Part shown: positions 41,023 through 52,508 of the stretch, piece after piece | How the letters are laid out: each line of letters starts with the position of its first letter | Position numbering within the stretch: position 1 is the stretch's first letter | Position numbers and translations under genes: made by a program | The notes under the pieces: model-generated | The model's database searches: none | The model's input: the letters and a program-made list of their open reading frames with translations, nothing else | Told to the model about the DNA's origin: nothing | Assembly (NCBI GenBank): GCA_039881045.1 | Contig: JAYWVB010000013.1 | Location: 675,331-739,330 of the forward strand | Reading direction: 5' to 3' | Length of the DNA: 64,000 nucleotides | Source: Chaetomium olivaceum | Taxonomy: Eukaryota > Ascomycota > Sordariomycetes > Sordariales > Chaetomiaceae

Positions 41023-41553
41023 ATGTCTCAATCACTCGCTCCAGAGTGCAATGAGGTCAAGGAGTGAGCGAGCACATTCCATTATCTTAGTGTCCTAGGG
41101 AAGGAAAGAGACTGATTCACAGATGAAGGCGCTATGACACGTGCTTTTTGAAGTGGTATAGCGAAAGTTAGTTCTTTTGAATTACCTACTTCTGCTTTGT
41201 CATATCCAGGGGCACTAATAACTACTCTAGAATATCTTCGCGGAGTGGGCACAACGGATAACAACGAATGCGCCGCATTGTTTAAGGAGTACAACTCGTG
41301 TTTGAAGGTAAGCAAGTTGATTTTCTCTAACCAAAACAGTTGAAGACTAGGCAGTATGTGGCAGAGCTGATGAGGTTTGGTTCATAGGGGGCGCTTAAGC
41401 AGCGTGGGATAGACAAGCTGCTGGACGAAGCTCGAGAAGATAATAAGGAAAACGACGCGACACTGATGGGGAAAAAGAAGTGTAAGCCGTCTTCGGTCTA
41501 CAGCACCATGACTGCATTCGTGTGATCAGATCTAACAAGCTTTCCTCTCAGAA
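41023..41553 (+). CDS. MDM35: Mdm35/TRIAP1-type twin CX9C intermembrane-space protein
   Basis: Mdm35 escorts Ups1/Ups2 lipid carriers in the mitochondrial intermembrane space. The five-exon model is join(41023..41063,41129..41166,41231..41307,41388..41481,41552..41553), 83 aa. The N-terminus is MSQSLAPECNEVKERYDTCF, then LKWYSEKYLRG. The second helix has CAALFKEYNSC, a clear CX9C, and the first Cys pair is C9 and C19 (ECNEVKERYDTC). The end is GALKQRGIDKLLDEARED with a KKK tail. The TAA stop is assembled from T (41481) and AA (41552-41553) across a well-formed 70-nt intron (GTAAGC, CTAAC, CAG). If that intron is retained, 14 extra codons follow. The gene is invisible as one ORF because every exon is under 100 nt. 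Confidence 0.9.
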
Positions 41554-41723
41554 TATATTGTGATGGCAACAGGCTACGATCAATTACATTCACCCCACAA
41601 ACAGCTCTGTACCACTATTGTATGGTATGTAATACAACACATGCCTCCCCTTCTTCATCCGTATCTTTTCTCCGTTCTTGATCACTTAGTCATCCTAGCA
41701 CAATATTTTTCAATATTGGAATT
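41554..41723. other. Short gap between convergent MDM35 and HisRS 3' ends
   Basis: 170 bp, AT-rich, presumably both polyadenylation regions. Confidence 0.55.
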
Positions 41724-43498
41724 CTAGTTTGCATTTCTACCCTGGGTAGTTAGGCTTTTTCTTCCTGCTCCGTTTACTATACCTGACGCCAATAGCTTCC
41801 TCACTTCTTCCACAAGATCCTCCCTCCGGACGAGCTGCCCCTTATCCTTCTGCGTTGCGTTCTTATCCCCCATGTGGAGGCACTTTACCCGCACCTGCCC
41901 GGCCTCCAACTCTTCCTGTCCTAGCATGACGGCAACGGGCACGCCTTCCGACGCATTGAACTGCTGTAGCGGCTTCGGCTTGACTTTGGCGCTGAACTCG
42001 GCGCGTATGCCTGCTGCCCACAGCTGGCGAGCCACGCGCATGCGCTCAAGGAGAAGGCCGTCAAACTCCTTGCCGCCAAACGCCATGATGTACACTTGTG
42101 CTTGGCCCGCCAAATCAGAGGTGCTCCTCTTTTTACGCCGCGCGTCGAGAAGGGTGAAGATTCGGTCTACCCCAACCGATATGCCAACGCATGGCAAAGG
42201 GCGCCGGCCATACATGCCCACTAGATCATCGTAACGACCGCCTGCGGCAATACTGCCTACCTGCGTGGGCGGACTGGCGCTGTCTGCGACGACGACCACC
42301 TCATAGATCAGGCCCGTGTAGTAGTCGAGGCCCCTTGCAAGCGACAAGTCAAAGGAGACCTGGTCGACTGTAACGGGCTGTGCCCGAGGTGGGCCTCGGT
42401 AACCCTCGGCCAGCTCACGTACAAGCACGATCCACCGAACCCCTGGATGAAGCTATTCCCAGTTGCCCCACAGCACACCGAACATTCTAGCAATGCGCTC
42501 GGGCCACCGCACTCGCGATCATAAAGCAGCCACGAGCTGCCAGACTCCCTCATCTTTCCTTTTCTTCTTCAAGCTTAGTGTACTCGTAGAGTCGTCACCA
42601 GCTAGTTGCAATATACTCCTGGGACCGTTACATCGACGACGTCCATGGCCTCGAGGTATGAGGCTAACAACTTCATGTCGGCCACCCCTTCCGTCAAGGT
42701 CGTATTTGCTCCAAGCTCGGCGTCGGATTCAATGTTCTCTAGCATCTCCCGCATGCTACCGCTGCGCTGCACGTAGCCACCCACACGATCCGCAACCTCA
42801 TTCGAAAGGCCCTTCTCGAGCAACTCCTTTCTGACCTCGCCCCACGGCGCCTTGTCTAGCTTGTCTACAGCAGAACTCGTGGCGCGTATCTTGTCCGCCG
42901 GCACGCCCGCCACCGCAAACAGGCCATCAAGGATCTTGCGGTGATTGAGCTTAACCGCTATGCCAATCTTGAAGGCCTCGAAGACCTCGGCAATGATGCA
43001 GAAGATCTCGGCGTCCGGAATCATGGGGTCGTAAACACCAGCAATATCAAAATCGCACTGGTAGAACTCCCGCAAGCGGCCGCGCGGGATGGCGGGCTGG
43101 TCGCGGCGGTAGACCTTGGCGATCTGGTAGCGTTTGATGTGCTGGATGTCGCTGCGCATCGAGAGCCAGCGCGCAAAGGGGACAGTCAGGTCGTAGCGGA
43201 GTGAGCATGCTTCGCCGCCCTGGTCCTCGAGGTTGTAGATCAGGCAGGCCTCTTCGCCGTATTTCTCCGAGAGGATGCTCCGGAGTTCGAAGACGGGCGT
43301 GTCTAGGGCGATGCCGCCGTGTCGTTCGAGAACTGTGCTGATTGTTCGGCTGGGGGGTTGTCAGACGACTGGTCACAGAATCAAAGCTGGAAAGTTAGCT
43401 GGGAGAGGAACTAACAAAATGTCATCTCGCAGGAGAAGATCTCCGCCAACCCAATCGCGAGTTCCCTTTGGCGTTTTAAGTGAACCCTTTGACGCCAT
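41724..43498 (-). CDS. HTS1: Histidyl-tRNA synthetase
   Basis: Class II synthetase charging tRNA-His. The model is complement(join(41724..42359,42632..43349,43416..43498)), 478 aa. Exon 1 starts MASKGSLKTPKGTRDW, the usual motif near the N-terminus. Motif 2 region: VYRRDQPAIPRGRLREFYQC. Histidine-binding region: LARGLDYYTGLIYEV. Anticodon-binding domain: VYIMAFGG to VAVMLGQEELEAGQV. The first intron is 66 nt (GTTAGT donor). The second is long for this window (272 nt), and joining GAT to GTCTCC gives MDVVDVSFDLSLARG with no residue to spare. A 34-codon in-frame upstream extension begins after a TAA and has no ATG, so a mitochondrial form would need a near-cognate start. Confidence 0.93.
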
Positions 43499-45453
43499 AT
43501 TAGTTCCGTATGAAAATGATAAAATAATCAGAATGATATGTTTGAGGAACGGGGAGTGACTCAACTCCCCAAGGCGAGAAGAGAATAAGAACGGAACCAA
43601 TTAGCTAAGCCCCGGTCGTTCATTGGTCGTGGATTCGAAGTCACAGCATGAATTGATTGGAGGGCGGCTATTTACAATATACACGGGCACAAAAACATTG
43701 TTTTCCAGCCCCTTTTCACGGAATAGCTGGCATTCTTGCGTTTCTAATCCGTTGTTGTAATGCTGTGATGTACCACGAGAAGCCGATGCGCGTGTTTCAA
43801 TGTGTCATGTATTATTAGCACGTTTATGGAATGAACTTGGGGCCGAAACTTTGACTTTGAAAACAAACCTTCAAAAGGTTCAGCAGGGTTACCACCTTGT
43901 GTCAGTATATCCCCTCTCATTACAATCTGTTCGTCCCGTCGTACAAACTTAGCCCTGACGCAGCTTGTTGTCAACAATGCCAAAGTGCAAGCTGCAACGC
44001 TATTGTTCGACCTCTGGGTCTTGCCGTGAACGGTTAGGGGTATGTATTAACGGACCACAATTCTGGAGCACTGGTCTAACCCTCCAAGCTAGCTAGGTAG
44101 TCTTGTGTTTCTTTCTTGGTACTGCGAGGAATAAGGAAGCGGCGTTCAATGGGGCACGAATTGCCGACAGTCGGGCACGGCAGGATGATATACCCGGCTA
44201 ACTCAAAACCTCATACCTTATTTGGTAGGTAGTAGAATATGTCCCCACAGCTTGGCCACAAGTTCAAACCCATTTTCATGTCCTGTTACTGTTTATGGAT
44301 GATACCCAAGGATCCGGCGCACTCGGCAGCGGTGAGGAAGCGATGGATCTGGCCTCTGCTACATCTTTTGCTAGACTATGTTGGCACCACGGAAACGTGT
44401 GACATAGAAGGGAAAGACGCCCGCCAAATTCAACACCAAACGTGACCTGGGTTTTAAAACTCTGCGTCTGTGAGACATCGTGAGGTTTCTTGACCGGCAA
44501 TACCTCATCCTTCACATCTAGGTGATTACCCAGGTAATTTAGGCGCTCCACTACAGGTTACGAACGGGCAACGTCGAGCCATTTCCGGCCTGAGTTGTTT
44601 CGATTGTCCCCCGACTGTCAAGATCGCACCTCCCTCGAGGTCAAATTTGCCGGCGCAGTCAGAAGCTTAAACCTGGGACCATGTGGCATGTGTGGCCCCG
44701 ACCCGGACATCGGGATGCTATCCGGAAATAAGACTATGTACACTAGAAGCAGCCGGGCTTTGCGGCCCAGGGCTTTCCATTATGGATCAAATCCTCCACG
44801 TTAGTTCGCACGTACATACCTAGTTAGTTCATATCCCCGGCCGTTGCGGCGTGGTTGCGGCACATACGGCGACCTGCTAAAGAAATTCCTAAACCTCCCG
44901 CCCTAAACTATTCTGAAGCTATCCTACTACGGACAAACTTCGTAGCTCACCGCGCCGTATTCCTTCTGTTTCCTCTCGGGTTACCGGATTCGGCCTTGGT
45001 GGGTTTTAGAACAGCCGGCGACCTCAAAAATAGGGAAGAGACATGGGTTTTTTGTCCACTTGGTCTTTGTACCCGGCAGCTCCGGCCTCATCGGCAGTCT
45101 TCTGGGAGGCCAGAGGAACTAGTTCACCGGCCTTCTAGTTTCAAGCCAGCTGCGACGCCGTGACGCCGCGGCGGCAGACTGGATGGCCCCAGGTACGACC
45201 TTTCAGAGCCTAGGGGAGAGCGGTGGGCTTCGATGATGGTGGCCAATGCGAAGTGGAAAGGTGAAGAAAGAGGTATATAAGGCAAGGGAAACAACCTCTC
45301 GGAAAGAGTACCTATTTATGCAGACACAGACACACAGCAATCAGAGCATCACTCATTAACCTCATAACTGGACACTGCCGCCCCCAACACCCCCTCATCT
45401 CTTACCTTCTATTCTCCTTTCTCCAACTTTGCAACTCTTTCCAATCCGCTATA
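43499..45453. other. Intergenic, divergent from HisRS to the Cys-rich mini-gene
   Basis: Nearly 2 kb without a supported gene. The last 200 bp contain a TATA-type promoter for the next gene. Confidence 0.5.
45274..45280 (+). promoter_or_regulatory. TATA box (TATATAA) upstream of the Cys-rich mini-gene
   Basis: TATATAA lies 174 bp before the ATG, with CCAAT at about 45243. An AC-rich leader (about 45320-45450) follows, without another ATG before 45454. Among the genes here this is the clearest core promoter. Confidence 0.6.
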
Positions 45454-45693
45454 ATGGCTATCAATTGCTCCGCCTGCGGCAAGTTCTTGAGCCAGCCGGT
45501 ACCCGCACCCGTAACCAAAAAATGCCCCAACAAGAAGTGCAGCTACGGCACGGTGCCCTGCTGCAGTCGTGCCAGGCCGTGCGGGCGGTCCGGTTGCCTG
45601 CAGGGTCAGCGAAACTGCTCCGACTGCAACGGCGTGGGCACAATCCAGAAAGTCGAGTGCAAGAACTGGGCAAAGCACGCAAAGCACTCGTGA
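45454..45693 (+). CDS. 79-residue cysteine-rich cytosolic protein, unknown
   Basis: Intronless, 11 cysteines in 79 residues, Lys/Arg-rich and without signal peptide. Cys spacing: CSAC (5-8), CPNKKC (24-29), CC (36-37), C43, C48, CSDCNGVG (55-62), C69. The CxxCxGxG unit equals one DnaJ-type zinc-binding half-motif, and the whole could bind two zinc ions, or alternatively copper (metallothionein-like). A TATA promoter and an AC-rich leader with no upstream ATG suggest strong, inducible expression (inference). I do not recognise a named family. Confidence 0.7.
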   Translation: MAINCSACGKFLSQPVPAPVTKKCPNKKCSYGTVPCCSRARPCGRSGCLQGQRNCSDCNGVGTIQKVECKNWAKHAKHS

Positions 45694-46546
45694 ATGGGGC
45701 ATCGACAAGTCCGAGAGCCAGCGACGAGAATAAATAGGGGGCTCCTCAGGGGCAGCGGGTTGCTATCATTGGATGCCGTCTATCTATCGGTTGGGAGGTT
45801 AGGGTAGGGTCAAGGTCGAACTAAGCTTGGAGTAGGGAAGTCAGAGAGTCAGGGACTCGAGGTGATCATTTCCAGCTGGGTTTAGTTTGATAAAGCGTGT
45901 GCAGCAGTAGCAGGAGTGAATTGAGCGCCATGGCAGGCCCATGGTTTGCTTTTCTAAACTGAGCTCCGAGTCTGTTACGGTGAATATCCGTCGAAATTTC
46001 AAATGCCGATCCAATGAAATTCTGACATGTGAGACTACAAGTCGGGAGGGGCCGGAGTATCCACCTGAGGGTTGACTAGCCACTGCCGTGGGCCGGACTC
46101 GGTGTTGGTGAATAAGATGCACGTTAACAACAAAAGACAATGTTTACATTTGATATGCTACGTAGCCTGAGGTCTGTACTGCTGATACTCGATAGTCTAT
46201 TATAGTGTGTTGACCATCGCAGAACTGAGACCCACTTGTCATACAAAGTTTCACCGCACGGACCAGGGTAGCCCCCCAGATTTTTCGATCGAGGCGGCTC
46301 GTGCACGCCAAGGTGACAAGTCGGGATTTCAAGGTTCTGGACCTTCAACGCCCCTTCCCCTTCAAGAACGCGATTGTGTACAACTGCCCGCCTGCCCGCC
46401 TTGCCCGCCCGCCGCTGCCAACCGCAAACTGCGCCGACGCCAAACCGTGGTCCTGCCGCTGTCGTCGCGAGTATACCGCTCACAATCACCCAATTGCCTC
46501 TCCCTTGGGCCCGGAATGCTCAGGCCATAGCACGAAGCGCGATTCT
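45694..46546. other. Intergenic
   Basis: No supported gene. The right end is presumably the promoter of the small membrane protein gene and perhaps also of GPI1. Confidence 0.5.
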
Positions 46547-47018
46547 ATGCACCCCTTCTCCATCCTAACTCTTGGCATCTTCGTAGCTGGCTACATCACC
46601 GCTCGATGGGATCTCGTCACTCGCCTCTATGAGCTTGCCATCTTTGCCTGGAACTACGGAGTGGTCGTAAGTAAACCCCCCTGACCCGAGGCGTCTTTTA
46701 GCCCTGCTGTGCAACCCGAAACGATCGGCTTCTAACCGACACATCATCATTATCTCTTTCGCAGACTCGCGCCGCCAAGGGATTTGCCGTACTCAGTCTC
46801 GTCTTTTTCTTCATATTCCTCCCAGTAGAACGTCTTGCGACCCGCGAGGGGAATTTGGTACGACCATGCAGCTCTCCGTCACGGTCCTTACCCGGGCCCT
46901 ACCTCCCATCAGGTCGAGCTCGAACTCATGCTGACCTGCCTGTCTGCCCCAGCATCCCCGCTCCACCGGATCCGGCATCTCGGCCAGAGAACAACTACGA
47001 CGACGGGGTTCTTTCTAG
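46547..47018 (+). CDS. Small membrane protein (92 aa), unknown, packed against GPI1
   Basis: Three exons, join(46547..46666,46765..46857,46953..47018), all in phase zero, with introns of 98 and 95 nt. Two hydrophobic segments are visible: FSILTLGIFVAGYI near residue 4, and GFAVLSLVFFFIFLPV near residue 46. The tail is short and basic (REQLRRRGSF). No N-terminal signal cleavage site is obvious; it looks like a two-pass ER or mitochondrial membrane protein. The stop at 47018 is 28 bp before the GPI1 ATG, so the two genes must share transcripts or overlap in UTRs. Function unknown. Confidence 0.7.
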
Positions 47019-47046
47019 CTGATTGACTGCGTCGCTGCTGTCTGAC

Positions 47047-49438
47047 ATGCCAGAGAATGATGGCTTGATGCGCGTGTTCTGGCCGGCCGACCTGCCGCGG
47101 TCAGACCATAAGGGCGTAGTCGTGGGGTGGAGGAATTCGGCCTTGGACGTCTTCGTTTTGGCTGTCTTGGAAGCGGTCGAGGTGTGTGCCTGTTGGTGTT
47201 GTGGGGATGGTTTTCGTATACAACGTACTTGCAGGATGGGTTTGCTGACGCGCTCCTAGCCCCGAAATGTCGAGTTCGCCCTCAAGATCGGTACCCTCCT
47301 CCGCGACGCTGCTCATCCCGTGGGCCGTATCTATGAACTGTGCGGCCAGTCTTCCATACAAATCCTTGGTCTCTCGAATACACCCGACTCTGCCGACCTC
47401 GACTCGTCATGGATACACGTTACGGTAGGCCCGGGTCGTCGGGTCCCTGCCGTCACATGCGCGCGGGCGTCGAGCATCCAACTTATTCTCTTCGAGAGGC
47501 CACGCCCTGAGAGGATGCAGTACATCTCGTTAAACCCCATTGCGTTGGCCTTGGACGACAAGCATGACAGTTCCCGACAAGACGTCCCGGACGGAAGCGA
47601 GGACGATGACGAGAAGGAAGAGCGCAGGAAGAAGGAGCAAAAGAGAAAGCTAGTCGAGAAGCTGAAGCAGCATTCGATTTCGAAGCGGGTACCCTCGGAA
47701 AAAGAGCAGGCGCTCGCCAAGGTTGTGAACCAGATCAACTGGGCATGGGAGCTTGAGCAGCTTCTTCAGAAAAACGTCTCCCGGATTGGCACGCGCCCCA
47801 AAAGGAGTCTTAGTGTTTCCGAGAGGGTTGTCGAGTCAGCAACGACAGCGCGGGACATGATGCTGGTGTGGATGTGGAACATGTTCACCACATATGTCTG
47901 GCCCATCATCAAACGGGTGTTTGTCATGGGGCTTATGGCTCACCGGGTTGCCGCCGAGGTGCTGTTGCGCATCTTGGAGTGGCGGGCACAGCCAAGATAT
48001 GCCGCCCTGAAGGATATCTCGGCTACGGCGCAGCAGGTCGAGATCCGTCTTCAGCAATTTTGTTACTGGCCGATGCAGTACGTCACCCTTCGGCTCAGGA
48101 AGAATGACTGGGAGAGCGTGACGACGAGCCACCCTGACTATATTCGTTTCTACAACAGCCTCTGGCTGGTGGCCAACGATGTTATCATTGGCATTGCGCT
48201 AGGATCGTACATCATCGACAACTCCGGCTGGGCCGCGGAAGAAATCAGCAAGCTCCTCAGCCAATACACGGTAGACGCGTTGCAGAGCAGCATTTCGTGG
48301 CTTATGGGATGGCCTGCTGGCTTGAAGCTGAACAATGAGCTGGGAGCATTCCTGGGGGATTTGTTCCTATGGGTTATCGAATATTGGTCAAGTAAGCCCC
48401 TCCAACTGCAGCAGGCCGGGTATAGAGCATTCGCTAACACAAATCAAGGCTGTATCGAGGCACTCCGCCCAATCCTACCGCACATCATCTGGTTCATAGG
48501 CTTCTCGAGCTTCGCCGGCGCCAGTATGCCGATAGCCCTCTTCTCGGACCTACTGTCAATTCTGACGGTACACATTTACTCTTTCTACCTCGCCTCGGCC
48601 CGAATCTACCATTGGCAGTTGAACATTCTGATCTCGCTGTTCCACCTGTTCAGGGGCAAGAAGCACAACGTCCTCAGGAACCGTATCGATTCGTGCGACT
48701 ACGACCTCGACCAGCTGCTCGTCGGCACCATCCTCTTCACACTTCTCTTTTTCCTTCTACCGACGGTGGCAGTCTTTTACCTTAATTTTGCCATCGCACG
48801 CATGGTCATTATTTCGCTCAAGGCCGTTTTTGATACTATGCTTTCGTGCCTCAATCACTTTCCTCTTTTCGCGCTCATGCTCCGGGTCAAGGACCCCGGG
48901 CGGCTCCCAGGTATGTCGATATCTGAATCCGCCATTGCAGAGCCCTGGCTGACCCGACCACAGGCGGCATTCGTTTTGAGCTTCGAGATACCCAAGACTT
49001 TAGACGTCCCGTTAATGATTCATCCCCACAACTCCCTTCCACCTCCGTAATACACTTAAAGGTAAGCCTCTGATAATATAATAACATTTTTTGGGGACTG
49101 TAACTAACCTCAGGTAGTCTGTCCCCCTGAAGTTCAAGGCCATGTTTAACCAATACTTCCAAATGGGCCAGCGGATCCGCAAGCATTACCTCTCGCCCCG
49201 GGTGTTGCTCTGCCTCCTTACGGGCAAGTTTGTCCCACCGCTGAATCGAAAGAACCTCTATAGTCTCCAGTACAGCATGCTCCCTGCGCGGCGGGCAGGC
49301 GTCATGGAGATGTGGACTGCGGTCAACTCGCTGCCGGACCCTAAGAAGAGGATGCCGGTGTTGCATGTGCCGGCTCTCGCGAACGGGAGAAAGTTCCCGA
49401 GTAATTACAGTGGAGGACGGTCACGGGCTTATGGGTAG
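47047..49438 (+). CDS. GPI1: GPI-GlcNAc transferase subunit Gpi1 (PIG-Q)
   Basis: Subunit of the ER complex that makes GlcNAc-PI, the first step of GPI-anchor synthesis. The model is join(47047..47181,47260..48391,48449..48910,48964..49061,49118..49438), 715 aa in one frame. The N-terminus MRVFWPADLPR resembles the family start. The hydrophobic Gpi1 core spans about 48130-48890, including HIIWFIGFSSFAGASMPIAL, YHWQLNILISLFHLFRGKKH and RNRIDSCDYDLDQLLVGTIL. The C-terminus has VPLKFKAMFNQYFQMGQRIR. The 57-nt intron 48392-48448 is a multiple of three and stop-free, so it hides inside a longer ORF. Intact. Confidence 0.9.
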
Positions 49439-50597
49439 ATTTTGTATGATGATACGACAATAGAGGGTGTGGTACGAAGTATTGGTCTGCTCCTCTGGAT
49501 TTGTTGATGTGGTGTGGTCTCAACCTATTCCCTATTGGGTGCGTGGCGGTCTTGGAAAATGGGGACGGTCTTCTCTGCATCTCCAAACCCTGGCTTAGGC
49601 CGGCGGTCGAGGCCGTCCCGAGATGCACAACATACCGGGGCGCAGATTCCATGTTTCCGGTAATCCACCTAGTATCATTCATTCCATCGTGAAGCCCGGC
49701 CAAAGCAGTGCAACGTCACTCGTCTATCAGAGAAGGTGGGTCACTCACATGCAAGAACTCCTGCAGATGGGGAGCATTACCTTGCTGTGTGGACACGCAA
49801 ATGGCTTTGTTCCAACTACAGATTACATTGTAATACTCCGGACTGTACCAAGCTTCTTTTATCCTGAGGAGTTGTAAGATTGTTGATCTGGCGAATATTC
49901 AAGCTAAGGCAACCTTATTGTGAAGTGGTGTGTAATAAAGGGGGGACACGACGAATGCAAAAATGACCTAGTTCACCGCCTCACTTACACAGGGGAAGGA
50001 CCACAACATCCACAGTCGTGATGTTTATAAGCAAGGCAAACGTGTCGTGAGAACTTCGACCCAAGTTCCAGTTTCCTCCGGCTCACAACAGGTCACTTGC
50101 AGCGCCCGGACCATCAGTTCAACTTAACCCCACGAACTGTTATTTGTGACCTGCCTTACCCCACCACCCTTTCCATCTGTTGCAAGTTTAAGGTACCGCG
50201 TAAATATACACGGCCTAGACCTCCGACTGGATGCATAACTGACAGCGGGCATCTTGGGGTTCAGGCGATCATTCGAGGACCAGGAACTTGATGGTGTCTT
50301 CAGCATAACGATGTCACAGCTGTCCCATTCGCTCTTTTGACTCTGCCACGGGCCTTTGAAACTGACATCAGTTTCCTCCCGGGTTTCGGTGTTTCCACCT
50401 GCGACAGACAATCGATCCCTTCAAAAGGTGAGAAACAGCTTCCTACCTTTCCACCCACCATCTCTTCCTTTGTACCGTGTACGAGGGGACTTGTGAACTG
50501 TGCGTGACTGATCCATTTAGTCTCTTCGCATACCGTCACTTCAACCGCTTCACACTATAATCACATCTACGGTCTACCGACCGATCAATCAGTCGCG
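49439..50597. other. Intergenic between GPI1 and cofactor C
   Basis: No supported gene or repeat. Confidence 0.5.
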
Positions 50598-52048
50598 ATG
50601 AATACAACAGATCCCAAAGAGCGGTTCTACCGCCAGTTCCAAAATTCGGCTGAGTGTAAGTTCTCATTGTTATCTTACTCGAATGGTTTCTCATCGACTA
50701 ACGAATTAATGAAGCTATCCAAGATCAAATCGACCAGCTTCCCAACTTCGCGGCCGTAGGCGGCGTGCGACAGGATGCGATCGAGCACATCCTAGGCGCC
50801 ATCTCTCGCCTGTCTAAGGAGGTTGCCGATGCCACTGAGTTCGTACCCGCCTACGACCAGCGGGGCTATTTCGAGAAGGTCAAGTCACTTGAGATTCAAG
50901 TCAACCAGGCAGCAGCCAAGTTCACCTCCTCCAAGAGCCGTTTCCGCTTCAAGAAACGTCCCGATAGCGACAATCATACGGCAGCCAGGGCCGACGCCCG
51001 CCGTCTGGACCTGACCACTAACTCCAACAGCTACACGGATCTCGCTTCCAAGGCGGCCGACGCTGAGGTCCCCACTCCTCCCGACTCTACTAAGAACTAC
51101 AATGCCGAAATCGCCAGCTCGGGAGCCGAGAGCTTGGGCATAGGCATCCGCAAACCCTCCTTCTCCGAGGCTCGGGACATCAACCTCACCGACCACATCC
51201 GCGTGCACATCACGCTCCCGGCCTCGGCATCGCGCGCCACCTCGGCCGGCACGTTGACCAACCTGCACCAGTGCGTCGTCGACATGTCACTCCCGACTTG
51301 CACCACCAGCATCGCCGCCACTAGAGGAACCGGCAGCAACGGCAGCGGCAACGACGACACCGACGCCAACCCGAACCCAGACACGGACGCGCGTCTCATC
51401 GGCACGCCCTTCGCCAGCCTGACTCTTAAGGACATCGAGGGCAGCGCCATCGTGGCGGGCCACGTCAACGGCCCTGTGCACGTCACGGGCCTGCGCGACA
51501 GCGTGGTGGTGGTGGTGGCGCGCCAGGTGCGCATTCACGAGTGCCGCAACGTCGTCTTTTACCTGCACTGCGTCAGCCGGCCGATCGTGGAGGACTGTAA
51601 AGGGGTGCGGTTTGCGAAGGCGCCGGGGGTTTTTGTGAGTTTTTTCTTCTTTCTTCTTTCTTTCTTTCTGGTTTCTGTGCTGCTTTCTGGCTTTCTTTCC
51701 TTCCGTTCTTTTTTCTTCTTCGTTATTTTCAAGTTCTCTTTTCTTTTCTTCCCGCTATTGTCATTGCAAGAAAGGTGTGCCTCAGCAGCTTGTAAACAAA
51801 TACTAACAGACCCCCGTGTGCAGCTGACGGACAAAGAAAAGACCGAGGCCAACCTGTACGACCAGGTCGACGACTTCAAGTGGCTCAAGACTTTCAGCTC
51901 GCCCAACTGGAGCTTGCTGCCCGAGTCCGAGGTCATCCCGGACGCTGTCTGGAAGACGGCCCTTGCCGGTGAGCCTGACGTCCTCATCGACACCACTCTG
52001 CAGAGCCTGGGAGTCAAGAAGGGCGTGGGCGTCGAGGCAGAGATTTGA
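50598..52048 (+). CDS. Tubulin-folding cofactor C (TBCC)
   Basis: TBCC is the GTPase-activating factor that releases folded alpha/beta-tubulin. The model is join(50598..50655,50715..51634,51824..52048), 400 aa. The N-terminal spectrin-like helices start ERFYRQFQNSAESIQDQIDQ. The C-terminal beta-helix domain has LKDIEGSAIVAGHVNGPVHV and ARQVRIHECRNVVFYLHC, whose QVRIH holds the GAP arginine. It ends DDFKWLKTFSSPNWSLLPE. A Thr/Ser/Asp/Gly insertion (about 51300-51390) sits before the beta-helix. The second intron (189 nt, GTGAGT, TACTAAC, CAG) is CT-rich, a multiple of three and stop-free. If retained it would add 63 mostly hydrophobic residues. Confidence 0.9.
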
Positions 52049-52508
52049 GGCTGGATCGGTGGGTTCGTTGCAAAGGGGCAGCTTGCTGCCGAGACATGGC
52101 CTTCTTTTAAGGGCTGTTTCTTGCTAGCCGTTCAAGGCTCCAGTAAACCAACGATGATTTCCGTTGCGGGCCGGTTGATTGATGCTAGGCTGGGTTATTG
52201 ATGCCAGTTAGTTAGTGGTGGGGGAAAACCACCCAAATCACGTCCTGATTTGAACCATTTCGAACCAAATGCCGGGGATACCGTCTTTTCCCTTTACTCC
52301 TCAATTCTGAAGATAGAGGAGTAGAAGAGCCAATGTTATCTCCCATGCCCTATCATTCCACAAAAGATTAACCTGGTATCAAGTCGCAAACCGGTCCCAA
52401 ACCTCCAAAACGCCACCCATATTATGTAATAGCGGTATTAACGAGTTCATCACCTCCCCCCCCCCTCCACGGCCTTATCTCCCATCCCCCCTATCCCCCA
52501 CCACCTTC
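52049..52508. other. Intergenic between convergent TBCC and MED9
   Basis: C-rich near 52456-52508. No gene. Confidence 0.6.
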
